DNA of 32,650 nucleotides from an uncultured Burkholderiaceae bacterium (GCA_938022295.1 CALIDR010000144.1:1-32650), one strand, 5' to 3'; shown: positions 16,816 to 25,399, counted from the first letter of the stretch. Translations and numbers: made by a program. The notes: generated by a model from the letters alone, not told the origin.

Positions 16816-18042
16816 ATGCTGTCCACCTTGATCAAGACCACCATTGCCGCCGCTTCGCTCGCCCTGGCGGCGGGCGCCCTCGCGCAGTCCGGCGGCGAGC
16901 TCGTCGTCTGGCACGCCTACCGGGCGGCCGAGAAGGCCGCCTTCGAGAAGGTCGTCGACAACTTCGCCAAGACGCCGGCCGCCAGGGGCATGAAGGTGTC
17001 GACGCTGGCGATTCCCTACGACGCCTACGCCGACCGCATCAGCGCCGCCGTGCCGCGCGGGCGCGGGCCGGACGTCTTCATCTACGCCCAGGACCGGCTG
17101 GGCGGCTGGATCGAGGCCGGCAAGACGGTCGAGCCGATCGACTTCTTCCTCGACAAGGCGACCAAGGACCGGCTGCTGCCGGGCATGCTCGATGCGATGA
17201 CCTACAAGGGCGGCGTGTGGGGCCTGCCGATCAACTACAAGATGCCCACGCTGATCTACAACAAGGACCTGGTCAAGGAGCCGCCCAAGACCACCGGCGA
17301 GATGATCCGGCTGGCCAAGTCGCTGACCAACGCGCAGTCGGGCCGCTACGGGCTGGCGTACTGGTACACCAACTTCTACTTCCACTCGGCGCTGATGAAC
17401 GCCTTCGGCGGCAGCGTGTTCGACAAGGACGGCAAGCTGACCCTCAACAGCCCGGCCACCGTCGCGTCGCTGAACCAGATGATGACCTGGTACAAGACCG
17501 ACGGCGTGCTGCCCACCGAGCCGAGCGAGGCGCTGATCGCGTCGATGTTCAACGAGGGCAAGGCCGCGATGGTCATCAACGGCCCGTGGTTCGTCGGCGA
17601 CATCGACCGCAAGATCAACGTCGGCTTCGCGGTGCTGCCGATCGTCGACGCGACGAAGAAGCCGATGCGCCCCTGGATGACGATCGAGGGCGCCTACATC
17701 TCGGCCGGCTCGGCGAACAAGGAGGTGGCGTACGAGCTGGTCAAGTACCTGACGAGCGAGGAGGCCGGGCTGATCCTGGCCGTCGAGGGGCGCCAGCTGC
17801 ACACCAACAAGGCGATCTACGCCAATCCGCAGGTCGCCGGCGACCCGGTGCTCAAGGCGTTCCGCGACCAGCTCGACAACGCCGAGCCGATGCCCAACCG
17901 CCCCGAGATGACGATGGTGTGGTCGCCGGTGACGACGGCGATGAACAAGATCGTCAAGGGCAACGCCACCGTCGAGGCGGCGTTGCGCGAGGCGTCCGGC
18001 GCGATCCAGGAGAGCATCAACGCGCTGCGCCGCTCGCGCTGA
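16816..18042 (+). CDS. malE: Maltose/maltodextrin-binding periplasmic protein
   Basis: This 408-residue solute-binding protein (extracellular binding protein family 1) has a signal peptide with a hydrophobic Ala/Leu core and a cleavage site near ALAQ at residues 21-24. The mature start GGELVVWHAY is typical of MalE. Trp and Tyr residues for stacking on glucose rings are frequent (WYTNFYF, NGPWFVGD, RPWMTIEGAYIS). It captures maltodextrins in the periplasm and delivers them to MalFG. The ribosome site AGGAG lies about 7 bases before the ATG. Its position between malK and malF is as expected for an importer operon; substrate identity is inferred from context. Confidence 0.9.
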   Translation: MLSTLIKTTIAAASLALAAGALAQSGGELVVWHAYRAAEKAAFEKVVDNFAKTPAARGMKVSTLAIPYDAYADRISAAVPRGRGPDVFIYAQDRLGGWIEAGKTVEPIDFFLDKATKDRLLPGMLDAMTYKGGVWGLPINYKMPTLIYNKDLVKEPPKTTGEMIRLAKSLTNAQSGRYGLAYWYTNFYFHSALMNAFGGSVFDKDGKLTLNSPATVASLNQMMTWYKTDGVLPTEPSEALIASMFNEGKAAMVINGPWFVGDIDRKINVGFAVLPIVDATKKPMRPWMTIEGAYISAGSANKEVAYELVKYLTSEEAGLILAVEGRQLHTNKAIYANPQVAGDPVLKAFRDQLDNAEPMPNRPEMTMVWSPVTTAMNKIVKGNATVEAALREASGAIQESINALRRSR

Positions 18043-18085
18043 CGACGGCGCCCGACGGCTGCCGGCACCCGCGGTCACGACGACG

Positions 18086-19996
18086 ATGGACTGGCTCAAG
18101 CGCTCGGCATCGCTCGGCCTGGGCGTCGCGCTGGCCGTCGTCGTCGCGCTCACGGGCTGGCTGTTCGGCGGCGTCAGCGGCGACCTCGCCGCGCAGCAGA
18201 AGCAGCGCGAAGTGGTGCTGCTCGCCAACGCCGTGTCGGCGTCGCTGGCCGGCGCCGGGGACACCGATGCCGTGCGGGAGCGCCTCGAACGCTGGCAGCG
18301 CGAGCACCCGGGCCTGCAGTCGGTGCGGGTGGTCGCCGGCCGGGAGCTGCTCGGCTCGACGTTCGCGGCGGATCAGGCGCCACGCATGCTGCGGCTCGAC
18401 GAGAAGCCATGGTTCGATCTCGCGGCCGAGCTGCGCGCGGCGATCGCGACCAACGTCGCCGAAGGGGTCGTGCGGCGCAAGACGATCGACATCGTCGACC
18501 CGCGCGACGGCGCGATCACCGTCAGCGTGCCGTATCGCGTCGACGGCGAGATCGAGGGGATGGTGCAGGTGCGCGTGCGCCCCGCGGCGCGCGACGTCAC
18601 GGTGTCCACCGGCTGGGTGCTGCCCGCGCTCGTGCTGGCCGCCGGGTTCGGCATCGGCGCGCTGCTGCGCGTGCACCCCGACCGGCGCTTCGACGTCGGC
18701 CGCGCGGTGGCACTGGTGGCGCTGCTCGCGCTGGCGATCGGGTTCCAGCAGCAGCGCCTGCGCAGCATGGCCGACGCCACCGCGGCCAGCGCGGCGGTGC
18801 TGTCGCAGGTGCAGGCCGCGGCGGCGGCCACCTATGCGCGCACGGGGGCGCCGTCACTGCCGCCGCAGGCGGCCAGCCCCTGGGACACCGACGTCTACGG
18901 CCGCCCGCTGGGCCTGATCGCGCCGGACGGCCGCCTGCTGCCCGAAGCGGCGGACGCCGCCAAGGACGCCCACACGGTGTTCCTGGAGCGCAGCTTCTGG
19001 GCGGTCGACGCCCTCGGCGTGCTGGTGCTGCTGTTCTTCGTCCAGGGCTACGCGGCACGTACCGCGGCGGCGCTGCGCGAACACGCGGTGGCCTACGCCT
19101 ACGTCGCGCCGGCGATGATCGGCATGCTGGTGCTCGTCTTCTTCCCGTTCTTCTACGGCATCGCACTGTCGTTCACCGACACCACGCTGTTCAACGAGCA
19201 GCTGCCGTTCCGCGAACGCTGGATCGGCCTGGGCAACTTCGTGGCCATCCTGGGCGACTTCAACATCGTCACCACCACGGCCGAGGGCACGGTGGTGAAC
19301 TACCAGAACTTCTACTGGACGCTGATGGTGACGGTGATCTGGACCGTCACCAACGTCACGGTCGGCGTCACGTTCGGCTTCCTGCTCGCGCTGGCGCTGA
19401 ACACCGAGGGCTTTCGCGGCAAGACGATCTACCGCGTGCTGCTGATCCTGCCGTGGGCGATCCCCAACTACATCACCGCCCTCACGTGGCGGGGCATGTT
19501 CCACCCCCAGTTCGGCGTCATCAACCAGGTGCTGCAGATGTTCGGCCTCGAGCCGGTGCGCTGGTTCGACGGAGTCGTCAGCTCGTTCATGACCGGCCTG
19601 ATCACCAACGGCTGGCTGAGCTTTCCGTTCATGATGGTGGTGATCCTCGGCGCGCTGCAGTCGATCCCGAAGGACATGTACGAGGCGGCCGAAGTGGAAG
19701 GCGCCAGCCGCTGGCAGCAGCTCAGGCGCATCACGCTGCCGCTGCTGCGGCCGACGCTGATCCCGGCGATCGTGCTGTCGGTCGTGTGGACCTTCAACAT
19801 GTTCAACATCATCTTCCTCGTCAGCGGCGGCGAGCCGGGGGGCGCCAACGAGATCCTGATCACCAAGGCCTACAAGATCGCCTTCGAGCAGTACCAGTAC
19901 GCCTACGCGGCGGCGTACTCGACGGTGATCTTCGCGATCCTGCTGATCTACGGCTACTTCCAGACCCGCGTCACGCGGGCCACGGAGAGCTACTGA
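18086..19996 (+). CDS. malF: Maltodextrin ABC permease MalF with long N-terminal extension
   Basis: The C-terminal 300 residues (about 333-636) are a regular MalF-type permease core, including the EAA loop (EAAEVEGASRWQQLRRITLPLLRP). The preceding 330 residues are unusual: a predicted membrane helix at 8-28, an extracytoplasmic segment of about 145 residues, a helix at 177-195, another at 205-221, a second extracytoplasmic segment of about 80 residues, and a helix at 304-322. The first segment ends with alternating beta-strand-like stretches reminiscent of Cache-type sensor modules, but I cannot assign a family. E. coli MalF has 514 residues and a different layout, with its large loop inside the core. 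The gene is continuous, without a frameshift. It ends in TGATG overlapping a 23-codon mini-ORF before malG. Confidence 0.87.
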   Translation: MDWLKRSASLGLGVALAVVVALTGWLFGGVSGDLAAQQKQREVVLLANAVSASLAGAGDTDAVRERLERWQREHPGLQSVRVVAGRELLGSTFAADQAPRMLRLDEKPWFDLAAELRAAIATNVAEGVVRRKTIDIVDPRDGAITVSVPYRVDGEIEGMVQVRVRPAARDVTVSTGWVLPALVLAAGFGIGALLRVHPDRRFDVGRAVALVALLALAIGFQQQRLRSMADATAASAAVLSQVQAAAAATYARTGAPSLPPQAASPWDTDVYGRPLGLIAPDGRLLPEAADAAKDAHTVFLERSFWAVDALGVLVLLFFVQGYAARTAAALREHAVAYAYVAPAMIGMLVLVFFPFFYGIALSFTDTTLFNEQLPFRERWIGLGNFVAILGDFNIVTTTAEGTVVNYQNFYWTLMVTVIWTVTNVTVGVTFGFLLALALNTEGFRGKTIYRVLLILPWAIPNYITALTWRGMFHPQFGVINQVLQMFGLEPVRWFDGVVSSFMTGLITNGWLSFPFMMVVILGALQSIPKDMYEAAEVEGASRWQQLRRITLPLLRPTLIPAIVLSVVWTFNMFNIIFLVSGGEPGGANEILITKAYKIAFEQYQYAYAAAYSTVIFAILLIYGYFQTRVTRATESY

Positions 19997-20067
19997 TGGC
20001 CCGCTCGACACCCGCGCCGCACGCCGCCCGCGGCGCACCTTCACGAGGCCCGGCAAGGACGCAGTGA
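19996..20067 (+). CDS. 23-codon mini-ORF bridging malF and malG
   Basis: An ATG at 19996 overlaps the malF stop (TGATG), and its own TGA (20065-20067) overlaps the malG ATG (again TGATG). The predicted peptide is 23 residues, rich in Ala, Arg and Pro, with no recognisable fold. The exact stop/start overlaps at both ends suggest that ribosomes finishing malF could translate it and re-initiate on malG, a relay for translational coupling. The peptide itself may have no function, and the arrangement could be coincidence, because malG also has an AAGGA site at 20055-20059. Confidence 0.4.
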   Translation: MARSTPAPHAARGAPSRGPARTQ

Positions 20068-20942
20068 TGGCCACGATCGACCGCCCGCGCAACCCGCTGT
20101 GGCTGCACGCAGCGCTGATCAGCTTCACGCTGCTGACGATCTACCCCGTGCTGTGGGTGCTGACGCTGGCGTTCTCGGGCCAGCAGAGCGTGGGCATCGT
20201 CGACCTGCCGGTGAACCCGACCTTTCTCGAGCGCCTGCGCGCGGTGCTGCCGTGGCCGGCGCACGTGTCGGTGAAGAACTTCGTCGACGTGATGACCGAG
20301 CAGCCGTTCGGGCGCTGGCTGCTCAACAGCGTGATCGTGTCGCTGATGACGACGCTGCTGGGCGTGTTCCTCGCCTGCACCGCGGCCTACGCGTTCAGCC
20401 GCTTCCGCTTCCCGGGCCGCGACCAGGGGATGCTGGCGTTCCTGGTTTCGCAGATGTTCCCGGGCACGCTGATGCTGATACCGCTGTTCATCATCATCGT
20501 CAAGTGGCTCGGTCTGGGCAACAGCTTCGTCGGGCTGGTGATCGTCTACGCGACGACCGCGATCCCGTTCTGCGTGTGGATGCTCAAGGGCTACTTCGAC
20601 ACGATCCCGATCGACATCGAGGAGTCGGCGCGCATCGACGGGGCGAGCCCGCAGGTGATCTTCTTCCGCATCATCCTGCCGCTGGCCAAGCCCGCCATCG
20701 CGATCACCGCGCTGTTCTCGTTCATGACGGCATGGAACGAGTTCATCCTCGCCTCCGTGTTCATGGAGGCTGAATCCAAGTACACGGCGCCGGTCGGGCT
20801 GCGCTTCTTCGTCGGCGGCTTCAGCTCGCAGTGGGGATTCTTCGCGGCGGGCTCGGTGATCGTGTCGTTGCCGGTCGTGATCCTGTTCATGTACCTGCAG
20901 AAGTACTTGGTGTCCGGCCTGACCGCCGGCAGCGTCAAGTAG
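20067..20942 (+). CDS. malG: Maltodextrin ABC permease MalG
   Basis: The 291-residue inner-membrane protein has about six hydrophobic helices and a MalG-type EAA loop (EESARIDGASPQVIFFRIILPLAKP) for docking on MalK. Together with MalF it forms the maltodextrin channel. The ATG at 20067 is chosen over the GTG at 20064 because AAGGA (20055-20059) is 7 bases from the ATG. The length matches E. coli MalG (296). It is separated from malF by the mini-ORF and from the following exported binding protein by 26 bases. Confidence 0.92.
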   Translation: MATIDRPRNPLWLHAALISFTLLTIYPVLWVLTLAFSGQQSVGIVDLPVNPTFLERLRAVLPWPAHVSVKNFVDVMTEQPFGRWLLNSVIVSLMTTLLGVFLACTAAYAFSRFRFPGRDQGMLAFLVSQMFPGTLMLIPLFIIIVKWLGLGNSFVGLVIVYATTAIPFCVWMLKGYFDTIPIDIEESARIDGASPQVIFFRIILPLAKPAIAITALFSFMTAWNEFILASVFMEAESKYTAPVGLRFFVGGFSSQWGFFAAGSVIVSLPVVILFMYLQKYLVSGLTAGSVK

Positions 20943-20968
20943 TGTTGTTCACCCTCGAGGAGGAAGCG

Positions 20969-21754
20969 ATGAGATCCCTGCATCCGTTACGAGCGATCGC
21001 GCTGGCCGCGGCCTTTGCGGCCGGCCACGCCTTCGCGCAGACCGTGGAGTTCACCGACCCGCGCGGCGACGACAAGGGCCCCGGCAACTACACCTACCCC
21101 ACCGACGGCGTCTACAAGCCGGGCTCGTTCGACCTGACGAAGCTCGCCGTGCGGCGCAGCGGCAGCAACGTCGAGTTCGCGGTCGACGTCGCGGCCACGC
21201 TCGACGACCCCTGGGGCATGGGCGTGGGCTTCGCCACCCAGATGGTGTTCGTCTTCGTCAGCACCGGCGCGGGCGGCCACACCGACACGCCGCCGGGGCT
21301 GAACCTGCAGTTCGCCCCGGGCCACGAGTGGAACAAGGTCGTCGTGCTGTCGCCGCAGAAGAAGGCGCGCGTGGTCGCCGAGGCCGAGGCCAAGGCCGGC
21401 GCCCTGGCGAAGGACATCGTGGTCCCCAACATCACGCGCGGCAGCGGGCGCACGATCCGCGGCAGCGTGCCGCTGGCCGAGCTGGGCGGCGACGGCAACG
21501 TCGAGGCCTGGGGCTACCAGGTCGTCATGCAGTCCAACGAAGGATTCCCGGCGGCGACCGATTTCCTGACCCGCAAGGTCAACGAGTACGAGGGCCAGCA
21601 CCGCTTCGGCGGCGGCAACGACGGCGACTGCGACCCCCACGCGATGGACGTCCTCGACGGACCCGGCGCCTCGCAGGCCGAGATGCTCGCCCACGAGTGC
21701 GGTCCCGGCGGCGAGCGCAAGAAGATGGCCACGCTGAAGATGATCAAGAAGTGA
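20969..21754 (+). CDS. Exported glucodextranase-C-like carbohydrate-binding protein
   Basis: The ATG at 20969 follows a strong GAGGAGG site (20957-20963). The 261-residue product has a signal peptide cleaved near AFAQ (residues 20-23). The mature part starts with a D-P-x-G-D-D-x-G-P-G-x-Y-x-Y-P-T stretch and a PGSFDL motif, which I associate with the C-terminal, surface-layer-like binding domain of glucodextranase and archaeal amylopullulanases. It is a single such domain (about residues 25-235) with no catalytic region, ending in a Cys-containing, charged tail. In the mal operon it most plausibly binds alpha-glucan in the periplasm or at the cell surface and assists the amylase or barrel protein. 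A diverged paralogue is encoded at 23792. Confidence 0.75.
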   Translation: MRSLHPLRAIALAAAFAAGHAFAQTVEFTDPRGDDKGPGNYTYPTDGVYKPGSFDLTKLAVRRSGSNVEFAVDVAATLDDPWGMGVGFATQMVFVFVSTGAGGHTDTPPGLNLQFAPGHEWNKVVVLSPQKKARVVAEAEAKAGALAKDIVVPNITRGSGRTIRGSVPLAELGGDGNVEAWGYQVVMQSNEGFPAATDFLTRKVNEYEGQHRFGGGNDGDCDPHAMDVLDGPGASQAEMLAHECGPGGERKKMATLKMIKK

Positions 21755-21783
21755 AACCAGCCCTGGAACGAGGAGAGACGACG

Positions 21784-23526
21784 ATGAAGACATTCGCGAT
21801 CAGGCCGCTGAGCCTTGCCTGCCTGCTGGCCGTGGGCGCCCCCGCGCTGGCGGCCGGCCCCGGGCTCGACTTCAGCGGCTCGAACATCTACATGAAGTTC
21901 CTGGACGGCAACCAGCGCCGCATCAGCCTCGCCAGCGGCGACACCGCCAGCGGCGCCGACCAGGGCCAGTGGACCGAGTTCGAGCTGCGCATCAAGGCCA
22001 CGGTGTCGCGCCAGGTCGAGGCCGGGGTGCGCATCCAGAGCCGCAGCCCGGCGGCCTACTGGACCGACTTCGGCTTCGCCGACGAGGATACGCCGGTGCG
22101 CGCCAAGTGGATGAAGCTGCGCGGGGCGTACATCCTGCTCACCCCCGGCTACGCGTACCTGGACACCGCGCTGCTGGGCTCGAGCGACTGGGGCATGTTC
22201 GACCCGTTCACGGTCGGCAAGGTGCGCTACATCGACCGCGACAACTACAACGGCTTCTACGTCAAGGGCCCCGTGGCCGCCGGCGCCACCTACGAGCTGG
22301 CGCGGGTGTCGCTGCCGAACTACCTGCAGTACAACTGGGGCCAGGGGCCGACGTGCTGCTCGACCGACGACACCCAGTACCAGGAGGCGGTCTACATCGG
22401 CCAGGTCAAGGTGCCGGTCGGCCCGGCGCGGCTGACGGCCAGCTACCAGTGGTTCGACGACCGCAAGCTCGACCCGAACGACACCAACGACCTCGACGGC
22501 CGCGGCACGACGACGTTCTTCCGCAACCGCGTCGCGATGCTCAAGGCCGAGGGCAACGTGGCCGACATGGTCGACCTGCGCGGCGCCTTCTACCGCTCGC
22601 AGGCCAAGGTGGCCGACACCGCCTTCGGCGAGGAGTGGGGCAACTCGCCGCGCCGCTCGGTCAGCGACAGCGCCTTCACGCTCAACGCCGACGTCACCGG
22701 ACTGCCGGTCCCGGGGCTGACGCTGAGCGCCCAGTTGTTCAACATCGGTGCCGGCTACTTCAGCAACACGGCGGCGCGACGCGAATCCGACGTCCTGCTG
22801 ACCGAAGGCTCCGAGGCCGCGTGGTACCGCTTCGGCGACGACCTGTGGTACGGCGGCGCGGCGGTCGACTACCAGCAGTCACCGGCCAACAACCGGATCG
22901 TCGACAACGCCTTCATCGACTTCGACGAACCGCCCAACGAGTCGGTCGTCGGCTGGAAGGGGTTCACGCTGCTCGGCCGCTTCGAGGCGCTGAACACGCC
23001 GATGTCGCTCGAGGTGACCCGCATCGGCTACGACAACAACTGGCAGGGGTACCCGGCCGGGCGCGGCATCGCGCTGTCGAACTTCTTCCCCGAGTTCCAG
23101 GATCGGCGGACGAACATCTTCGTGTTCAAGGCCAACCACGTGGTGCCGGTGGCCGGCGGTCTGGACCTGGGCTTCAAGTGGAAGCGCGTGGCCGACCGCG
23201 ATCGCGTCGTCGCCGGCGACCCGTCCGACGACACCAAGGTCACCGACAACGGCTACGCGTTCAGCATCGGCAACCAGGTGTTCAGCGACCTGTACGCGAA
23301 CCTCTCGTGGGGCCGCTACACGCGTGACTTCGCGGTCGGGCCCGACGACGGCGAGATCCGCAAGAACATCACCAGCCTGAAGCTGAGCTACAACCTGGCC
23401 GGTTTCGAGCTCGGCGCACTGGCGCAGTGGATCCGCGGCTCGGGCAACCTCGACCTGGAGGAGATCGACGCCAGCGCGAAGTTCAGGCAGTACCGCATGA
23501 AGGCGTTTGCCAAGGTGATCTTCTGA
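21784..23526 (+). CDS. Outer-membrane beta-barrel protein (putative maltodextrin porin)
   Basis: The 580-residue product has a signal peptide (cleavage near ALAA, residues 21-24) and ends in a terminal Phe within an alternating polar/hydrophobic strand (KAFAKVIF), the usual signal for outer-membrane insertion. Repeated amphipathic strands separated by Gly/Asp/Asn turns run throughout. It does not look like LamB, and I do not recognise a named porin family. Location as last gene of the mal operon, followed by an intrinsic terminator, suggests that it admits maltodextrins. The start ATG at 21784 is preceded by GAGGAGAG. A CC pair (residues about 197-198) in a likely loop is unusual for a barrel protein and may form a vicinal disulfide. 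Confidence 0.75.
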   Translation: MKTFAIRPLSLACLLAVGAPALAAGPGLDFSGSNIYMKFLDGNQRRISLASGDTASGADQGQWTEFELRIKATVSRQVEAGVRIQSRSPAAYWTDFGFADEDTPVRAKWMKLRGAYILLTPGYAYLDTALLGSSDWGMFDPFTVGKVRYIDRDNYNGFYVKGPVAAGATYELARVSLPNYLQYNWGQGPTCCSTDDTQYQEAVYIGQVKVPVGPARLTASYQWFDDRKLDPNDTNDLDGRGTTTFFRNRVAMLKAEGNVADMVDLRGAFYRSQAKVADTAFGEEWGNSPRRSVSDSAFTLNADVTGLPVPGLTLSAQLFNIGAGYFSNTAARRESDVLLTEGSEAAWYRFGDDLWYGGAAVDYQQSPANNRIVDNAFIDFDEPPNESVVGWKGFTLLGRFEALNTPMSLEVTRIGYDNNWQGYPAGRGIALSNFFPEFQDRRTNIFVFKANHVVPVAGGLDLGFKWKRVADRDRVVAGDPSDDTKVTDNGYAFSIGNQVFSDLYANLSWGRYTRDFAVGPDDGEIRKNITSLKLSYNLAGFELGALAQWIRGSGNLDLEEIDASAKFRQYRMKAFAKVIF

Positions 23527-23791
23527 GCGCCCCGGGGCCGGACTGCGGCCGGCCCGCCCGGGCAGCGATCGATCGGGGCCGTGACGGCCCAGCGTCGTCG
23601 CGAAGGCGGAGGGCGGCGGGGCCGCCCCGGCCATCCCGTCGAAGCCGGGCCGTTGCCGGCCGGGCCTCCACCGGCGCGATCGGGACGCCCGGCCGCCACC
23701 CGGCACCACGCGCGGGCCGCGGCATTGCCGTGCCGGGCCCGCGTTTGTCTTAACCTCCCGGCAGGGGCTGCCCCCGCCGGCCCGCCTGACC
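23527..23791 (+). other. Intergenic region with terminator and second hairpin
   Basis: The 265 bases between the barrel gene and the next exported protein hold the terminator at 23711-23751. A second hairpin at 23758-23780 has CCGGC and GGGG paired with CCCC and GCCGG around CTG, with one A-C mismatch. The second hairpin ends 11 bases before the next ATG and could hide its initiation region. With only 40 bases between terminator and gene, a separate promoter must overlap these structures, or the gene is read by leak-through. Confidence 0.6.
23711..23751 (+). terminator. Intrinsic terminator of the mal operon
   Basis: CGCGGGCC (23711-23718) pairs with GGCCCGCG (23736-23743). After a one-base bulge, CGGCA (23720-23724) pairs with TGCCG (23731-23735) around the 6-base loop TTGCCG. 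The 13-base-pair stem is followed directly by TTTGTCTT (23744-23751). This is the clearest Rho-independent terminator in the window. It lies 184 bases after the barrel gene's stop. Confidence 0.82.
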
Positions 23792-25114
23792 ATGGACGTC
23801 CGACCGATGAAATCGCTGCTCACCGCCTTGCTGCTCGGCGCGGCCTTCGCCTGCGCGGCCCAACCGTCGGCGTGGGTCGTCGCCGATCCGGCCGGCGACG
23901 ACCACTGGGCCGGCAACCTCGTCTACCCGCGCCGCTCGGACCTGCGTCCGGGTGACCTCGATCTGCGCTCGCTGCGCGTGCGGCGCGAGCGCGACGGCGT
24001 GTGGTTCGACGCCACGTTCGCCAATCCGATCCGCGACCCGGCCACCGTGCCGAGCGACACCGGTGGCGGCGACGCGATGTCGTACGTCGCGCGCCACGGC
24101 TTCTACGCCTTCAACCTCGACCTCTACCTCGACACCGACGGCGTGACGGGCTCGGGCAACACCGCCACGCTGCCGGGCCGCGGCGCGACCATCGATGCGG
24201 CCACGGCCTGGGAGCGGGCGGTCGTCCTCACGCCGCGCCCGGAACTGATGCGCCGCCTGCTCGTCGAGACGCTCTCCCGACACGGCTCGGCCGCCGGCGT
24301 CGAGGCCATGGTGGCGAAGTCGGTCTTCTTTCCGACCCGCATCCGCGTCAACGCGAAGACGGTGTCGTTCTTCGTCCCGGCCGAGTTCCTCGGCAGCGAC
24401 GACCCGGGCCGCTGGGCGGTCACGGCGTTCGTCACGTTGGCGCAGCTGAACGTGGGGCTCGACTGGGGGCCGCTCGAGCGGCTCGCCGTGCCGCGCGACG
24501 GCGGCCGTTTCGGCGTGCTGCCACCGGCCGCGGGACGCCCGCTGGAGGCGTTCGGCACCACGCAGGGCGACGCGCCGACCGCCGTCGTCGACCTGCTCGA
24601 TCCGCAGCCGGGCCGGCAGGCCCGCGCGCTCGCCGGCGCGGCGCCGCTCGTCGGGGTGCGGTTCGACGGTCGTCCGGTGGAGCCTTCGGGTGCCGGCGTG
24701 GCCGCGACGCCGAAGGCCGAGCCGGCTGCGGCGCCGCCGGCGTCGCTGCAGTCGCTGCTCGAACCCGCCGCGGCGACGGGGGCAGCGCCGGCCGTGTCCG
24801 CGGCCGCCGCTGCGCCGCCCGCGGTCGCGCCACCGGTCGCGGCGCCGTCGGTCGCAGCCCCGGCCGTGCGGCCCGCGCCTCCTGCGCCGGCGCCGGCTGC
24901 GGCGACGCCACCTTCGACCACCGTCGCCCCGGCTGCCGCCGCGGTGCCCGTGCCGGCGCGGCCGGATGGCGCGGCGCCGCGGCCGCCCCGCGACGCCGCG
25001 TTCTACGAGGAGCAGGAGCAACGGCTGCGCACGCTGAAGCGCCTGCGCGACCGCGGCCTGATCACGGAACAGGAGTACGAAGCCAAGCGGCGGGAAGTGC
25101 TCGACCTGCTCTGA
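23792..25114 (+). CDS. Exported glucodextranase-C-like domain protein with C-terminal SHOCT-like segment
   Basis: The start is uncertain: the ATG at 23792 or at 23807 both give a signal peptide (MKSLLTALLLGAAFACAA core) and neither has a strong ribosome site. The mature region starts with the same D-P-x-G-D-D-x-x-x-G-N-x-x-Y-P and PGDLDL pattern as the protein at 20969 and runs to about residue 290. Then comes a roughly 100-residue Ala/Pro-rich linker. The last 40 residues (LRTLKRLRDRGLITEQEYEAKRREVLDLL in part) look like a SHOCT domain, a short oligomerisation module. The architecture suggests a periplasmic alpha-glucan binder that multimerises or docks on a partner by its tail. It is separated from the mal operon by a terminator and precedes glgP by 285 bases. 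Confidence 0.72.
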   Translation: MDVRPMKSLLTALLLGAAFACAAQPSAWVVADPAGDDHWAGNLVYPRRSDLRPGDLDLRSLRVRRERDGVWFDATFANPIRDPATVPSDTGGGDAMSYVARHGFYAFNLDLYLDTDGVTGSGNTATLPGRGATIDAATAWERAVVLTPRPELMRRLLVETLSRHGSAAGVEAMVAKSVFFPTRIRVNAKTVSFFVPAEFLGSDDPGRWAVTAFVTLAQLNVGLDWGPLERLAVPRDGGRFGVLPPAAGRPLEAFGTTQGDAPTAVVDLLDPQPGRQARALAGAAPLVGVRFDGRPVEPSGAGVAATPKAEPAAAPPASLQSLLEPAAATGAAPAVSAAAAAPPAVAPPVAAPSVAAPAVRPAPPAPAPAAATPPSTTVAPAAAAVPVPARPDGAAPRPPRDAAFYEEQEQRLRTLKRLRDRGLITEQEYEAKRREVLDLL

Positions 25115-25244
25115 CGCCGCCGCGGCCGCGCGTGCGAGGCCTCCGGCAGTGACCGCAGGCACCGAAGTCGGCGCACGCCGCGTCCGGCCGGCGTCCTGAG
25201 GCCGGCGAGCGGCAAGTTCGACGGATCGGCGCGCGGCGGGCGTC

Positions 25245-25263
25245 GGCGGCGCGGCACGCCGCC
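25245..25263 (+). other. Short hairpin upstream of glgP
   Basis: GGCGGCG (25245-25251) pairs with CGCCGCC (25257-25263) around the loop CGGCA, the same loop as in the hairpin at 8621-8639. The remainder of the 285-base gap (25115-25399) shows no supported gene and no clear promoter. Confidence 0.3.
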
Positions 25264-25386
25264 CGATGTCGCGTCATCATTGCGGGCCGGGGGAGGCGAG
25301 GGACGACGCGAGTCGCCCGACGTCGCGGAACGCGACACGATGATGGGGCGCGTTGGCGCGTGCCTTGCTTGGACACCAAGAACAAC

Positions 25387-25391
25387 GGAGG
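25387..25391 (+). promoter_or_regulatory. Shine-Dalgarno fixing the TTG start of glgP
   Basis: GGAGG is 8 bases before the in-frame TTG at 25400. The closer ATG at 25393 is in another frame, and the in-frame ATG pair near 25340 lacks a ribosome site, so TTG is the best start. Confidence 0.65.
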
Positions 25392-25399
25392 AATGTGCT

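Noticed and set aside
23792..23880. Signal sequence of the SHOCT-type protein as a lipoprotein (AFAC)
   Set aside because: The -3 position is Ala and -2 is Phe, a poor lipobox; left as ordinary export.
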